Origin: Leptolyngbya sp. Heron Island J
Lineage (GTDB): Bacteria > Cyanobacteriota > Cyanobacteriia > Phormidesmidales > Phormidesmidaceae
Reading direction: 5' to 3'
DNA length: 64,000 nt
NCBI RefSeq assembly: GCF_000482245.1
Contig: NZ_AWNH01000014.1
Location: 39,091 to 103,090, forward strand
The position numbers were made by a program, and so were the translations under genes. Under the pieces are notes generated by a model that did no database searches, was not told where the DNA came from, and was given only the letters and a program-made list of their open reading frames with translations. Shown here one piece after another: positions 8,454 to 17,540 of this stretch (position 1 is the first letter of the stretch; every line of letters starts with the position of its first letter).

Positions 8454-9536
8454 TTATGCGGCGATAGCTGGTGCTGTCAGAGCGACAGGCTGTGGATCTC
8501 CAGCTGCCAAATCCAGTGGGAAGTTGTGGGCATTGCGCTCATGGATGACTTCAATGCCTAAATTGGCTCGGTTCAGAACATCTGCCCAGGTGTTAATCAC
8601 GCGACCTTCACTGTCCAAGATTGACTGATTAAAGTTAAAGCCATTGAGGTTAAAAGCCATGGAGCTAATACCAAGGGCTGCGAACCAAATACCAACAACG
8701 GGCCAGGCGGCTAATAAGAAGTGTAGAGACCGGCTGTTATTGAAAGAGGCATATTGAAAGATCAGTCGACCAAAGTAGCCATGGGCTGCAACTAGGTTAT
8801 AGGTTTCTTCTTCCTGGCCAAAGCGGTAGCCCGCATTTAAGGATTCAACTTCGGTGGTTTCTCTTACTAGAGACGATGTCACCAATGAACCATGCATGGC
8901 CGAGAACAAGGCTCCACCAAATACACCAATTACCCCAAGCATATGGAAAGGATGCATGAGAATATTATGCTCTGCCGTAAACACGATCATAAAGTTGAAC
9001 GTGCCGGAAACACCTAGCATCAGGCCATCAGAAAAACTTCCTTGACCGATGGGATAAACCAATAAAACAGAAGTGGCAGCCGCAACAGGAGCAGAATAGG
9101 CTACGGCAATCCAGGGTCTCATCCCCAAGCGATAGCTCAACTCCCACTGACGCCCCATGTAGGCATAGATAGCGATTAGAAAGTGAAAGATGATCATCTG
9201 GTAAGGACCACCATTGTAGAGCCACTCATCAAGGCTGGCTGCTTCCCACATGGGATAAAAGTGGAGACCAATGGCATTGGATGAGGGCACAACCGTGGCG
9301 GTGATCATGTTGTTGCCAGAAAGCAAGGAGCCGCTAATAGGCTCTCGAATACCGTCCATATCCACAGGCGGTGCGGCAACCATTGCCAGGATAAATACAA
9401 TCGTAGCGACTAGGGCAGTCGGAATTAAAAGAGTACCAAACCAGCCAACATATAACCGGTTTTCAGTGCTGGTAACCCATGCGCAAAAGCGCTCCCACAA
9501 ACTGACCTGTTGATATTTCTGAAGTGTATTAGTCAT
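8454..9536 (-). CDS. psbA: Photosystem II D1 protein, micro-oxic D1' isoform
   Basis: A 360-aa D1 with five membrane helices. Water-oxidation ligands are intact: Asp170, Glu189, His332, Glu333, His337, Asp342 and Ala344, the last followed by a 16-residue cleavable tail. Tyr161, His190, His198, His215, His272 and Ser264 are present. Three positions diagnose the D1' isoform: Ala80 for Gly (ITATVVP), Leu158 for Phe (VLLVYP) and Ala286 for Thr (IWFAALG). D1' genes in other cyanobacteria are induced at low oxygen. The gene ends in a hairpin and has a regulatory element 47 bp upstream of the start that matches one at the rogue psbA at 22 of 25 positions. Confidence 0.95.
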   Translation of the reverse strand: MTNTLQKYQQVSLWERFCAWVTSTENRLYVGWFGTLLIPTALVATIVFILAMVAAPPVDMDGIREPISGSLLSGNNMITATVVPSSNAIGLHFYPMWEAASLDEWLYNGGPYQMIIFHFLIAIYAYMGRQWELSYRLGMRPWIAVAYSAPVAAATSVLLVYPIGQGSFSDGLMLGVSGTFNFMIVFTAEHNILMHPFHMLGVIGVFGGALFSAMHGSLVTSSLVRETTEVESLNAGYRFGQEEETYNLVAAHGYFGRLIFQYASFNNSRSLHFLLAAWPVVGIWFAALGISSMAFNLNGFNFNQSILDSEGRVINTWADVLNRANLGIEVIHERNAHNFPLDLAAGDPQPVALTAPAIAA

Positions 9537-9583
9537 AAGTCCATGTTGCTTGTAGCGAGAAGAACTTGATTGAGAAGCTTACG

Positions 9584-9608
9584 CTTAATCACCATATAAC
9601 TATGTAGC
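9584..9608 (-). promoter_or_regulatory. Island element upstream of psbA (D1')
   Basis: Read towards psbA, this 25-nt site contains GCTACATAGTT followed by ATATGGTGATTAAG. It matches the site at 19345-19369 before the second psbA at 22 of 25 positions and in the same orientation relative to the gene. The rest of 9609-9881 holds no recognisable gene. Confidence 0.65.
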
Positions 9609-9881
9609 GAAATAATTGTCAAGCTTCTCTTCTTCTATTTCTCAGTTAATCGTGACGCTTTCGATGCACTTTGCAAGAGTGCCACAGTAGGTGACGGGAG
9701 AGATTCGGAGCATGACTCAATCTCAGTTACAAGATTCTGTGACGTTGTTTTGGCAACACATTTGAACTTCTGAGATATATTCGGAGGCAAAGTAACAGGC
9801 TGATTCTCTCTCCCCAGGAATCGCTCAGAATATCACAGCTGAGCAGGTTCGCAATCGCTTAAAAGTCTTTAGATAAGAGCG

Positions 9882-10457
9882 TTATACCCATCTCGAACAT
9901 CCTCCTTTCCCTATGATACTGACGTATCCAGGTTCTCTGCCAGCAAGCCGGCTAACGCAACGTTCAAATGCTGGCTTATGATTATTTTGTGACACGTTAC
10001 GCAATTGGGTAAACGTTGCCCTCAGGTCGGGTTCTTTCACAAATTCAAGAAAACTATCATACATTTGTACGTTAGCAATCTCTGCTGCAACCGCCATTTC
10101 ACAAGCTGCTTGAAGGGTTTCGGGAGCTTCTACATTACCAGCAAAGGTATCTTCAGGAACGGAGAGCCCGTACCGTGCAAATAAAGTGTACCAACGCTGG
10201 GCATGGCGTTCTTCTGCCTGAACAATATTACTAAATGGCCGAACGTTTCCATACTTTTCAATGACTGCCGTGTAAAATGCTCTCGCTTGATACTCATCAT
10301 TGATCGCATCAATCATGGCTTGTTGCGTTCTATCATCCAGACGAGAACTAGCAGATATGGGAGATGCTGGTGCCAAGAGCACCATGCTGCAAAGCCCCGT
10401 GGCACCTAATTTGCGCCAATATTGATGACGGGAGCGTTGACGACATCTATGTCTCAT
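9882..10457 (-). CDS. DUF2202 ferritin-like protein, exported
   Basis: A 191-aa protein with an Arg-rich start, a hydrophobic signal core (residues 18-35, cleavage near SPISAS) and a ferritin-like four-helix region. Candidate metal ligands are Glu in DEYQARAFY, EERHAQ, AEIANVQMY and His in NNHKPAF, the DUF2202 pattern. Related ferritin-like proteins bind di-iron centres, but the activity of this family is not established. It is the fifth gene of a minus-strand run headed by sqr. Location is probably the thylakoid lumen or periplasm. Confidence 0.7.
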   Translation of the reverse strand: MRHRCRQRSRHQYWRKLGATGLCSMVLLAPASPISASSRLDDRTQQAMIDAINDEYQARAFYTAVIEKYGNVRPFSNIVQAEERHAQRWYTLFARYGLSVPEDTFAGNVEAPETLQAACEMAVAAEIANVQMYDSFLEFVKEPDLRATFTQLRNVSQNNHKPAFERCVSRLAGREPGYVSIIGKGGCSRWV

Positions 10458-10514
10458 GATTCTTCCTCTTAGATTTAATAGCTTGGTTGCTCGAATTTTG
10501 GGATCTAGGGTTGT

Positions 10515-11054
10515 TTACAATTGAGTAAATAGCGCCTGCCACTCTTGGACAAGGGCTGGTGATACCAAGAGTTCAATTGGCTGACCTTGAGTTGTTGGTA
10601 AAGTCAGCTTCAAAGGAATGGCTGCTTGTAACTCGGATACAATCGGTGCCAAATCATATTGGCCAACGTTGGGTTCAGGGACAGCGGCGTCCGTAAAAAT
10701 TTGTTGAGAGGCATCATTTGCAGTTAGGAGCTTACCTAAAGAGTCGGTTAATTCCAGGGGCTGCGATCGGTCAATTTCTGCAATGCCTGGAAATCCAACC
10801 AGTCGGAGATAGAAAAAGCTGCTGCCATCTGGACGAATGCGTTTAAATGCGATCGCTTGCCAACTATTACTGTGCTGATCGCGCAGGGTCTGACGCGACT
10901 GATAGACAAATTGGCCAGGAGCCTCTTCTAATTGGCGAATCGCGGCAGAGGCTGCTGGCACTGCAAGATTTTCAACCCCTGTCAGGAGCAGGATTAATAG
11001 TATGCTGAAAGAAATCAGCCAAAGAATCAGCTGGCGTACACGTTGCCACATCAT
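10515..11054 (-). CDS. DUF3122 protein, exported or membrane-anchored
   Basis: A 179-aa protein with a long hydrophobic N-terminus (about residues 8-27) and an AASAA signal-cleavage-like site. A cyanobacterial DUF3122 beta-rich domain follows (VYQSRQTLRDQ, FYLRLVGFPG, QYDLAPIV). The function of the family is unknown. It lies 57 bp before the ferritin-like gene and 32 bp after the haem protein, in the sqr-arsR run, so it probably belongs to the sulfide-responsive operon. Confidence 0.7.
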   Translation of the reverse strand: MMWQRVRQLILWLISFSILLILLLTGVENLAVPAASAAIRQLEEAPGQFVYQSRQTLRDQHSNSWQAIAFKRIRPDGSSFFYLRLVGFPGIAEIDRSQPLELTDSLGKLLTANDASQQIFTDAAVPEPNVGQYDLAPIVSELQAAIPLKLTLPTTQGQPIELLVSPALVQEWQALFTQL

Positions 11055-11086
11055 AAAAATCTCCTAATGATGCCTATCTACCAAGT

Positions 11087-11695
11087 TTATTCACTCAGTG
11101 CAGTTTGAACCGATTGCTGCACTGAATCGGGAATAAATACCGCATACATACCGCGTAAATCATCTACCTTGAAGTTATATGCCAAATCTTGGGGGTAGTT
11201 ATCCTTGACAAACTGAGGACGATTACCTTTGAGCCCATGACAGGCTAAACAGCTTGCTTCCACAGTGATGCGACGATAATAGCGAGTGCCAGTCTGGTCA
11301 TTCAAAGTCTCTTTCTCCCAAAATCCCATTAACTCTGGGGATTGCTCAAATGTAGACAGGGCATTAGTAGCTGCAAGACTATCGGGTTTATGGGCTGGAT
11401 TACGATACTTTTTGGCAAGTTGCTTCACCTGCCAACCGTTCTCTTTGCTGAGTTGCATGGCTTTCATACCGACGGGTTTACACACTTGCTTCATGGTCTC
11501 AGCCGTCGGTGGTTCTGCAGCATCTTCCAGATAAGCCGCTAGCCCGCTACGCATAGCATCTAAATTTTCAATCTCCTGAACAGCTTTGGCAAGTTGGGCT
11601 GGTTCCGGCTGAGCCTGGGCCATCGCTGGGTAGCCGAGAATAACAAGCCCGATTAGCGAGAAGGCCAGCATAGTCTTGGATAGAATTCTGAACAT
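11087..11695 (-). CDS. Tll0287-like (DUF3365) c-type haem protein
   Basis: A 202-aa protein with a signal peptide (cleavage after AMAQA) and a single CLACH haem c motif at about residues 148-152, inside a Tll0287/DUF3365 sensor-like domain. Such proteins bind haem in the lumen or periplasm and are suspected redox or ligand sensors. AGGAGG lies 8 nt before the ATG, so this start is firm even though it overlaps the 3' part of arsR by 128 bp in another frame. In this context the haem could sense sulfide or redox state, or take part in electron transfer; that is inference. Confidence 0.8.
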   Translation of the reverse strand: MFRILSKTMLAFSLIGLVILGYPAMAQAQPEPAQLAKAVQEIENLDAMRSGLAAYLEDAAEPPTAETMKQVCKPVGMKAMQLSKENGWQVKQLAKKYRNPAHKPDSLAATNALSTFEQSPELMGFWEKETLNDQTGTRYYRRITVEASCLACHGLKGNRPQFVKDNYPQDLAYNFKVDDLRGMYAVFIPDSVQQSVQTALSE

Positions 11696-12071
11696 GAATA
11701 TCGCCTCCTGTATGGGAAGGTAAACTTAATTGTTCGATCTCTAACAGAGATTTGGCACAGAGGGACAATAAATCGTTATCGATGATCCGGTAATAGCGAC
11801 AGTTACCGACTCGTCGACAGGCAACAACACCTGAACATTTAAGCAACTGCAGGTGTTTAGAGACATTAGCTTGGTTTAAACGAGTTCGCTTACAAATCTC
11901 AGTTACATTGCGTTCTTGATTACAAATAGCAGAGAGAATTTGTAACCGACTGGGATCGCTTAATAGCTTAAATCGCTGTGCTATTTGCTTAAAGCGCTTT
12001 TCTAACATGACTGGACAGATGTCCACCGGATCAGGTTGAGTCTCCATAGGCTGAGTATCAACAAAGGCCAA
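11568..12071 (-). CDS. ArsR-family repressor, candidate sulfide/persulfide sensor
   Basis: A 167-aa protein whose first 115 residues are a standard ArsR/SmtB winged helix (LLSDPSRLQIL, recognition helix NQANVSKHLQLL, wing VACRRVGNCRYYRI). Cysteines at 50 and 105 flank the fold roughly where SqrR/BigR-type persulfide sensors keep theirs, although Cys50 is three residues later than the usual first cysteine. The start lies 19 bp after sqr, so the two are co-transcribed. ArsR repressors govern sulfide oxidation genes in several bacteria. The 52-residue tail runs into the next gene and is unlike the family, suggesting a lost stop codon. Confidence 0.8.
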   Translation of the reverse strand: MAFVDTQPMETQPDPVDICPVMLEKRFKQIAQRFKLLSDPSRLQILSAICNQERNVTEICKRTRLNQANVSKHLQLLKCSGVVACRRVGNCRYYRIIDNDLLSLCAKSLLEIEQLSLPSHTGGDIHVQNSIQDYAGLLANRACYSRLPSDGPGSAGTSPTCQSCSGD

Positions 12072-12090
12072 ATCTCATTCAATGGAACGC

Positions 12091-13395
12091 TTAGGGGCTA
12101 ACCATCGTTTGTTCATAGTTGATGGTGGTTGGCTTCAGCATCTGTAGACCAAAGAGAATGCGTAATCCCAAGTTCTCAAACCAGGGCATGCCAACTCCTG
12201 TACGCATTTTGACCATGAAATATTCCTCAAAGGCTGCTTTTACCCAGACCACCCATGGGCCACGCACTGCATAGGATCGCTTCCGCTTGCCGGTTTCTGG
12301 ATCAGGCAGAACGGGGGCGGCAATATAGGCAATACCAGTATCGCCGAACTCTGCAAAACACAAAGCCTCTAAGGTTGGAACTTTAAGAGAATCTTGAATC
12401 GCTCCCAGCTCAACAGCAATGTTGTGGGCAACTGCGGTGGCCATGGCTTCTGCCATTTGGCCACTTTTGGGCAACCCGATGGGAATACGGGTTTGGTCAG
12501 GCTGCGCCAGTTTAATACTGACACCTGCGGCATAAATGTTGGGAAAGTCTGGATGACGTTGGGTCGGCAATACCGGAATAAACCCTTTAGCGTCTCCCAA
12601 ACCAGGCACTGCTTGAATAAATTTGGCTCCACGAAAGGCGGGCAAGATCATCGAGTATTTGAATGGTAACTGTTGCCCGTCGTCCAGAGTAACGGTCTGT
12701 TCATCCACAGCGGTAATAGCTGTGTTCTCAATGATCGTAATATCTCGTTCGTGCATCAAGTTGGCAGTCAGTTCTCTCGCATTTTTCACATTAGAGACGC
12801 CTAGATGCCCCGCATAGGGCTCTGGGGTGACATAGGTAATGGTTACTTGATCACGCAATCCTCGACGACGTAATTCGTGATCGGCCATCAGAGCAAATTC
12901 GTAGGCGGGGCCAAAACAGCCCGCCCCCGGAGCTGCGCCTATAACTATCGGTCCTGGATTGTTGAGAAAATCAAGCCAGGCTTGATGGGCCTCAAGGGCA
13001 TGGTCGGGGGTGCAAACAGACTGGGTGTAGCCTCCGTGGGGTCCTAATCCGGGAACTTGATCAAATGCCAGGGAAGCACCGGTTGCGATCGCAACATAAT
13101 CATACTCAATTGTTCTCTCCCCCTCGACTGTAATAGAGCGAGCCTGAGGATCAAGGGCTGTCACCCTACCAGGCACCCAATCTAAATGATGACGCTGTGC
13201 CAGCCGCGATAGATCCAACTGCACATGCTCCAGCGGCTTCAGTCCCAAAGCCACCTGGATCAGCCCTGGAATAAAGGTAAATTTGGGCTCGCTGGATATT
13301 AGCGTCACCCGATGCTTGCTTGGTAGCAAGTGACGTAACTCATAGGCTGCAGGCAGCCCTGCCAGACCGGCCCCAATCACAACAACATTTGCCAT
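12091..13395 (-). CDS. sqr: Sulfide:quinone oxidoreductase
   Basis: A 434-aa FAD enzyme of the thylakoid or plasma membrane surface that oxidises sulfide to persulfide/polysulfide and reduces plastoquinone. It opens with the FAD motif VVIGAGLAGLP. All three catalytic cysteines are present: Cys128 (SVCTPDHA), Cys160 (GAGCFGPAYEF) and Cys346 (EALCFAEFGD). The pattern closely resembles the Acidithiobacillus ferrooxidans enzyme. The C-terminal amphipathic part (FEEYFMVKM, ILFGLQML) fits monotopic membrane binding. It heads a minus-strand run containing arsR, the haem protein, DUF3122 and DUF2202. In cyanobacteria this enzyme feeds electrons to photosystem I during anoxygenic photosynthesis. Confidence 0.93.
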   Translation of the reverse strand: MANVVVIGAGLAGLPAAYELRHLLPSKHRVTLISSEPKFTFIPGLIQVALGLKPLEHVQLDLSRLAQRHHLDWVPGRVTALDPQARSITVEGERTIEYDYVAIATGASLAFDQVPGLGPHGGYTQSVCTPDHALEAHQAWLDFLNNPGPIVIGAAPGAGCFGPAYEFALMADHELRRRGLRDQVTITYVTPEPYAGHLGVSNVKNARELTANLMHERDITIIENTAITAVDEQTVTLDDGQQLPFKYSMILPAFRGAKFIQAVPGLGDAKGFIPVLPTQRHPDFPNIYAAGVSIKLAQPDQTRIPIGLPKSGQMAEAMATAVAHNIAVELGAIQDSLKVPTLEALCFAEFGDTGIAYIAAPVLPDPETGKRKRSYAVRGPWVVWVKAAFEEYFMVKMRTGVGMPWFENLGLRILFGLQMLKPTTINYEQTMVSP

Positions 13396-13481
13396 ACTTC
13401 AATCTTATCCTCCGTGTTCTAAATCAAACACCTGATCAGCCACAGACTCAGATTTCTGGCAGACAGGCATTCATTACTTAT

Positions 13482-13500
13482 CTACTAAATAGTTATATAG
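13482..13500 (+). promoter_or_regulatory. Island element, sqr-petC intergenic, site 1
   Basis: CTACTAAATAGTTATATAG, continuing into ATATTATG, matches the psbA elements at about 14 of 17 positions over its TAGTT..ATTA core. It lies 87 bp upstream of sqr and points towards petC, so it could serve either direction. Confidence 0.5.
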
Positions 13501-13641
13501 ATATTATGTAGCAAATGCTATTCTGTCAACTGAATCATCTGTTTTAGCGTTCCATGATTGGCCCAAGTTATAGAGCGTTGGGCGCTTCAATCAAACCAGA
13601 GAAGTCATAAAGTACTTGATAAATTAATTTACAATTCCATT

Positions 13642-13661
13642 ACTACTTAGTTATACTGTTA
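13642..13661 (+). promoter_or_regulatory. Island element, sqr-petC intergenic, site 2
   Basis: CTACTTAGTTATACTGTTAA shares CTACTTAGTTRTA with the rogue psbA element and has the same orientation relative to the downstream gene. No other feature is evident in the 474-bp gap between sqr and petC. Confidence 0.5.
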
Positions 13662-13869
13662 AACATCAAAACAAGTTAAAAACCTTTCGCTGACCTAATA
13701 CGTATGACAAAGCCAGGGAGTTCTATCCCTGTAATCTTGAGGACGTCATACTGGTATGGGGAGATACCGAGACAATCACAGCAACAGTCCTTCTGTCTCT
13801 TTCCCTATTCTCCCCATACATTTCATCTATGACCGAATGTTTTTGAAATCACTGAATTCGAATTGAATC

Positions 13870-14403
13870 ATGGAAAACGCAATTCCTTATGAGGCACCGT
13901 CCTTATCGCGACGGCAACTACTCAACTTTTTAACGGGGGCAACAGTTGCTGCAACCGCTGGTTCAGCCCTCTACCCGGTCGCCAAATTTTTCATCCCACC
14001 TCGGGAGGTATCTGAGGGAGGAGGAATTCTCGCAAAAGATAAACTAGGCAATCCGATTCCAGCCAGTCAAATCCTTGCTAATCCGCCTGGAACTCGTGCT
14101 TTGATTGCAGGACTGGCCAGCGAACCGACGTATTTAATCGTCCAAGACGATGGCTCTCTAGGGGCTAGAGGTATTGTTGATAACTGTACTCACCTGGGTT
14201 GCACCTTCCCCTGGAATCCCGTAGATCAGCAGTTTCAATGTCCCTGCCATGGGTCTCTTTACGATCCGGAGGGTAACGTTGTGCGTGGGCCTGCACCTCT
14301 CCCCCTGAAGATAGTTCATGTGGTGGTTAAGGATGATGCCATCTGGATCTACCCCTGGAACGAGACTGACCCCCGTACTGATGAACAACCCTGGTGGGTG
14401 TGA
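13870..14403 (+). CDS. petC: Cytochrome b6f Rieske iron-sulfur protein, accessory copy
   Basis: A 177-aa PetC with a twin-arginine-like membrane anchor (SRRQLLNFL and a hydrophobic stretch to residue 40) and the 2Fe-2S ligands CTHLGC and CPCHGS. It carries electrons from plastoquinol to cytochrome f/plastocyanin. No petA is next to it, unlike the main petCA operon, so this is probably an alternative isoform. It shares a promoter region with sqr and precedes the get3d-like gene by 21 bp. An isoform tuned to sulfide-reduced plastoquinone is a reasonable inference. Confidence 0.9.
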   Translation: MENAIPYEAPSLSRRQLLNFLTGATVAATAGSALYPVAKFFIPPREVSEGGGILAKDKLGNPIPASQILANPPGTRALIAGLASEPTYLIVQDDGSLGARGIVDNCTHLGCTFPWNPVDQQFQCPCHGSLYDPEGNVVRGPAPLPLKIVHVVVKDDAIWIYPWNETDPRTDEQPWWV

Positions 14404-14424
14404 TCAACTAAGAGGTTTTTACGA

Positions 14425-15624
14425 ATGCGTATTATTTTGATGACTGGAAAAGGGGGAGTGGGTAAGACCTCGGTCGCAGCAGCGACTGCCCTGCGCGCAG
14501 CAGAACTGGGATATCGCACGCTGGTATTGAGTACGGACCCAGCACATTCCTTGGCGGATAGCTTTGCTCTAGAATTGTCCCATGAGCCAACGCTGATTCG
14601 GCCCAATCTGTGGGGGGCTGAACTCGATGCCCTGAGAGAAATGGAGCAGAACTGGGGAGCAGTGCGACGCTACATTACAGACGTACTCCAGGCTCAGGGC
14701 ATGGATGGCGTACAGGCAGAAGAGCTATCAGTCCTGCCTGGAATGGACGAAATTTTTGCCCTAGTGCGGATGAAACGCCATTACGATGCGGGAGATTTTG
14801 ATGTTCTGATTGTGGACTCGGCCCCTACAGGCACAGCCCTGCGTTTGCTCAGCTTGCCAGAAATTTCTGGCTGGTACATGCGTCGCTTTTACAAGCCTTT
14901 CCAGGGAATGGCCAATACCCTGAGCCCTGTGTTTGAACCCATTTTCAAGCGCATGACGGGTTTCTCACTACCCGATCGAGAGGTGATGGATGCTCCCTAC
15001 GAGTTCTATGAACAAATTGAAGCTCTAGAGCGAGTGCTCACGGATAGCACTCAAACTACGGTGAGATTAGTCACCAACCCCGAAAAAATGGTGATTAGCG
15101 AGTCTCTTCGGGCTCATGCTTACCTGAGTTTATACAATGTGGCAACTGATCTGGTGATCGCCAATCGCATTATTCCTGAACAGGTGAGCGATCCATTCTT
15201 TGCCCGTTGGAAGGAGATGCAACAACAGTATCGCCAGGAAATTCAAGAAAACTTTCAACCATTACCCATCAAAGAAGTGCCGCTTTACAATGAAGAACTC
15301 TGCGGTTTGGCGGCCCTAGAGCGACTGAAAGATACTCTCTATGGCGATGACGATCCGACCCAGGTTTACTACCGGGAGACCACACTCCGCGTCGTTCAAC
15401 AGTCTGAGGGGTATTGCCTAGATGTTTATCTTCCCAATATTCCCAAGGAGCAAATCCATTTGCATAAGACGGGGGATGAACTCAACATTCGCATTGGCAA
15501 CCATCGTCGCAATCTGGTTCTCCCACAGGCGTTGGCAGCCTTGCAACCAGCAGGAGCTAAATTAGAAGACGATCATCTGATGATTCGTTTTACGACAGAT
15601 ACTTCCATCCCCTCTGCTGCGTAA
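14425..15624 (+). CDS. ArsA/Get3-family ATPase with alpha-crystallin-like C-terminus (Get3d-like)
   Basis: A 399-aa P-loop ATPase: deviant Walker [10 protein letters not shown] (residues 8-16), switch region [12 protein letters not shown], and a C-terminal HSP20-like domain from about residue 310 ([28 protein letters not shown]). This domain order is that of the Get3d branch found in cyanobacteria and plastids. It lacks the arsenite-binding cysteines expected of ArsA. Its role is unknown; a chaperone for hydrophobic proteins is plausible. It follows petC by 21 bp, so co-expression with the Rieske protein is likely. Confidence 0.85.
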   Translation: MRIILMTGKGGVGKTSVAAATALRAAELGYRTLVLSTDPAHSLADSFALELSHEPTLIRPNLWGAELDALREMEQNWGAVRRYITDVLQAQGMDGVQAEELSVLPGMDEIFALVRMKRHYDAGDFDVLIVDSAPTGTALRLLSLPEISGWYMRRFYKPFQGMANTLSPVFEPIFKRMTGFSLPDREVMDAPYEFYEQIEALERVLTDSTQTTVRLVTNPEKMVISESLRAHAYLSLYNVATDLVIANRIIPEQVSDPFFARWKEMQQQYRQEIQENFQPLPIKEVPLYNEELCGLAALERLKDTLYGDDDPTQVYYRETTLRVVQQSEGYCLDVYLPNIPKEQIHLHKTGDELNIRIGNHRRNLVLPQALAALQPAGAKLEDDHLMIRFTTDTSIPSAA

Positions 15625-15692
15625 TTCTCTAAAGCGCGCCTCACGAGCAAAGTACGAACGCATGATTTGCTTCAGAAAATTAGGAGATTGAA

Positions 15693-16169
15693 ATGTTTAC
15701 GAAAATTTTGGTTCCCCTGGATCGTTCTCAACAAGCGGATGACGTTTTTGCTAAGGCTGTAAAAACAGCTTTGGACAACAACAGCCAGTTAATGATGTTC
15801 ACTGCTCTGGATTGGGACTTTCATGTGGGCTTAGGCTCCTTTGAGGCAATTGAAATGGAGACGGATTTATCGGGTGCATTTGCTAGTTTTCAACAGAGTC
15901 AATTAGATGAGAAGCTCAATGAAATCCGCCATTGGCTAAAGGGTTATGCAGACAAAGCAACAGATCAGCAGATTCCGGTTCAGGCTCGATGTGCCATTGG
16001 TCATCCCGGCCCCTTGATCCGCGATCTGGCCCAGGAATGGGAGGCCGATTTGATCATCTTGGGGCGTCGAGGTCTGGGAGGTGTTTCCGAAATGCTTCTG
16101 GGCAGTGTGAGCAACTATGTTCTACATCATGTTTCCTGCTCAGTATTGGTGGTGCAGGGAAATACGTAA
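15693..16169 (+). CDS. Universal stress protein (UspA family)
   Basis: A 158-aa single-domain Usp with the ATP-binding signature GRRGLGGVSEMLLGSVS near the C-terminus and the Asp of LVPLDRS at the start. Usp proteins bind ATP and are induced by growth arrest or oxygen limitation in many bacteria; no catalytic role is implied. It has GGAGAT-type ribosome binding and lies 68 bp after the Get3d-like gene. A hairpin follows about 30 bp after the stop. Confidence 0.88.
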   Translation: MFTKILVPLDRSQQADDVFAKAVKTALDNNSQLMMFTALDWDFHVGLGSFEAIEMETDLSGAFASFQQSQLDEKLNEIRHWLKGYADKATDQQIPVQARCAIGHPGPLIRDLAQEWEADLIILGRRGLGGVSEMLLGSVSNYVLHHVSCSVLVVQGNT

Positions 16170-16201
16170 CGCATAATCCAGCTACCTATCACATTCAACG
16201 G

Positions 16202-16234
16202 CGGAATGGTCAGAGCAAGCCGCTCACCATTCCG
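16202..16234 (+). terminator. Hairpin after usp
   Basis: Arms CGGAATGGT/ACCATTCCG (9 bp, 15-nt loop) lie shortly after the usp stop. The T-run is weak, so terminator function is only probable. Confidence 0.4.
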
Positions 16235-16296
16235 TTATTGGTAACAATAATGGCAAGAAAAGCAGAGTTTGACAGCTTGCGCATATAACTAATTGA

Positions 16297-16315
16297 TTAT
16301 ATAGTGTATCTGATT
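16297..16315 (+). promoter_or_regulatory. Island element upstream of rhodanese
   Basis: TTATATAGTGTATCTGATT resembles the psbA elements, matching 9 of 10 over TTATATGGTG. CATATAACTA at 16282-16291 also recalls them. It lies 55 bp before the rhodanese start. Confidence 0.4.
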
Positions 16316-16360
16316 CCCTTAAGTCTAATCAAAATAAATAGCCTTTAGGAGCATAAAACT

Positions 16361-16753
16361 ATGGCCGTAGCTGAACAGCTGCATGGGTTAATATTCGAAA
16401 CATTCACTACTCATGAGATACAGGCACGATTTGAACGCCATGAGATTGTTCTGATCGATGTACGTACCCCTCAGGAATATGCATTTGAGCATATTCCTGG
16501 AGCAATGCTGTTTCCCATGGCCTCCTTTGACCCCAGGAAACTACCAATACAAGTGGAGAAGCCCATTGTGTTGTATTGTGGGTCAGGCAGACGATCGCGG
16601 CTGATTGCTGAAAAATGTATTCGTGCAGGGATTGATAGAATTGCCCATATGGCAGGGGGAATTAATGCCTGGAAAGCAGATGGTTTGGCTTATATCTCCA
16701 TTGATCCAGCAACGGGTGGATATGTGCACAATCTCAGCACTAGAGAGAACTAA
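16361..16753 (+). CDS. Single-domain rhodanese (sulfurtransferase)
   Basis: A 130-aa rhodanese domain with the active-site loop CGSGRRSRL (Cys at about residue 71), the LIDVRTPQEY strand and the GAMLFPM segment. Rhodaneses move sulfane sulfur between persulfides and acceptors such as glutathione, cyanide or sulfite. With sqr and the persulfide dioxygenase in the same island, a role handling SQR-made persulfide is likely. GGAG lies 10 nt before the ATG. The gene stands alone between usp and the convergent ADO gene. Confidence 0.88.
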   Translation: MAVAEQLHGLIFETFTTHEIQARFERHEIVLIDVRTPQEYAFEHIPGAMLFPMASFDPRKLPIQVEKPIVLYCGSGRRSRLIAEKCIRAGIDRIAHMAGGINAWKADGLAYISIDPATGGYVHNLSTREN

Positions 16754-16835
16754 ATGAGAGGGAGCGTTGTTGAGCCATAATTGCTTGACTGAAGCCTAGC
16801 ACCACAAAATAGCTTCTGCGCTCCCATGGAGAAAA

Positions 16836-17540
16836 TTAGCGTTGGTCAGAGCTGGTCAGACCATGACTAGCCATGCGTAAAATCTCACGGGTGTTAAAGC
16901 CAATTTCCTTGAGTGCCTCACTATAGTTCACCAAAAAGGCTTCTATTAGTGTTTGCTTATCCATGCCTACGGTTTGCAGATCCGCTTCAACCTGATTGAG
17001 CATCCGCCAGATCAGAGGAAGCACTTGGCGATTAGCAGTCTCGAGTTCTGCCTTGACTGTCTCAAAGTGTGCTTTAAGCCAAACTTCTCCGAAATTGAGA
17101 TGGTGGTACTCATCGGCAACAACTCCTTTCGTCACTTTTTGAGCAAACTCATCAGCAACCGGAATATAGACGTTGTAAGCTGAGATCGCAAAGCATTCTA
17201 TCACCAATGATTGAATCAACAAACAGGTGGCCACCTTACGGTCGGTTGCCGACGTTTGGAAAGCCTGACATAGGTCAGCAAAAAACTGGTTGGCAAATGC
17301 CAAATCAGGAATAACATTCAAATTTCGGCCACAGGCTTCAAAACTTTTACGATGACGACCTTCCATTTTGCCCAGTCGAGTTAATTCTTCGGACTGCTCT
17401 GGCAACAGATCTGCCAGGCATAAAAAATTGTCGTAAGCTGCCTGCTCTCCTTCAATGACGATGCCATTAATACGAGTAAAGGCATCGCGGTAGGTATCGC
17501 TATAGAAATCAAGCGTTTGATCGGCTACAGAATGAGACAT
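16836..17540 (-). CDS. Aldehyde-deformylating oxygenase (alkane synthase)
   Basis: A 234-aa ferritin-like di-iron protein matching cyanobacterial ADO in length and ligands: Glu in VIEGEQ, Glu/His in KMEGRH, Glu in LVIECFA and Glu/His in ADEYHH. ADO turns fatty aldehydes into alkanes plus formate using O2 and reductant. The usual partner acyl-ACP reductase is not adjacent, which suggests an extra copy; ligand residues are conserved, so it should be active. An island-type element lies about 190 bp upstream. An O2-using alkane enzyme in a sulfide/low-oxygen island is unexpected. Confidence 0.85.
   Translation of the reverse strand: MSHSVADQTLDFYSDTYRDAFTRINGIVIEGEQAAYDNFLCLADLLPEQSEELTRLGKMEGRHRKSFEACGRNLNVIPDLAFANQFFADLCQAFQTSATDRKVATCLLIQSLVIECFAISAYNVYIPVADEFAQKVTKGVVADEYHHLNFGEVWLKAHFETVKAELETANRQVLPLIWRMLNQVEADLQTVGMDKQTLIEAFLVNYSEALKEIGFNTREILRMASHGLTSSDQR

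Noticed and set aside
14425-15624. ArsA arsenite-pump ATPase
   Set aside because: Single NTPase half with a C-terminal HSP20-like domain and no metal-binding cysteines; Get3d-like is the better call.
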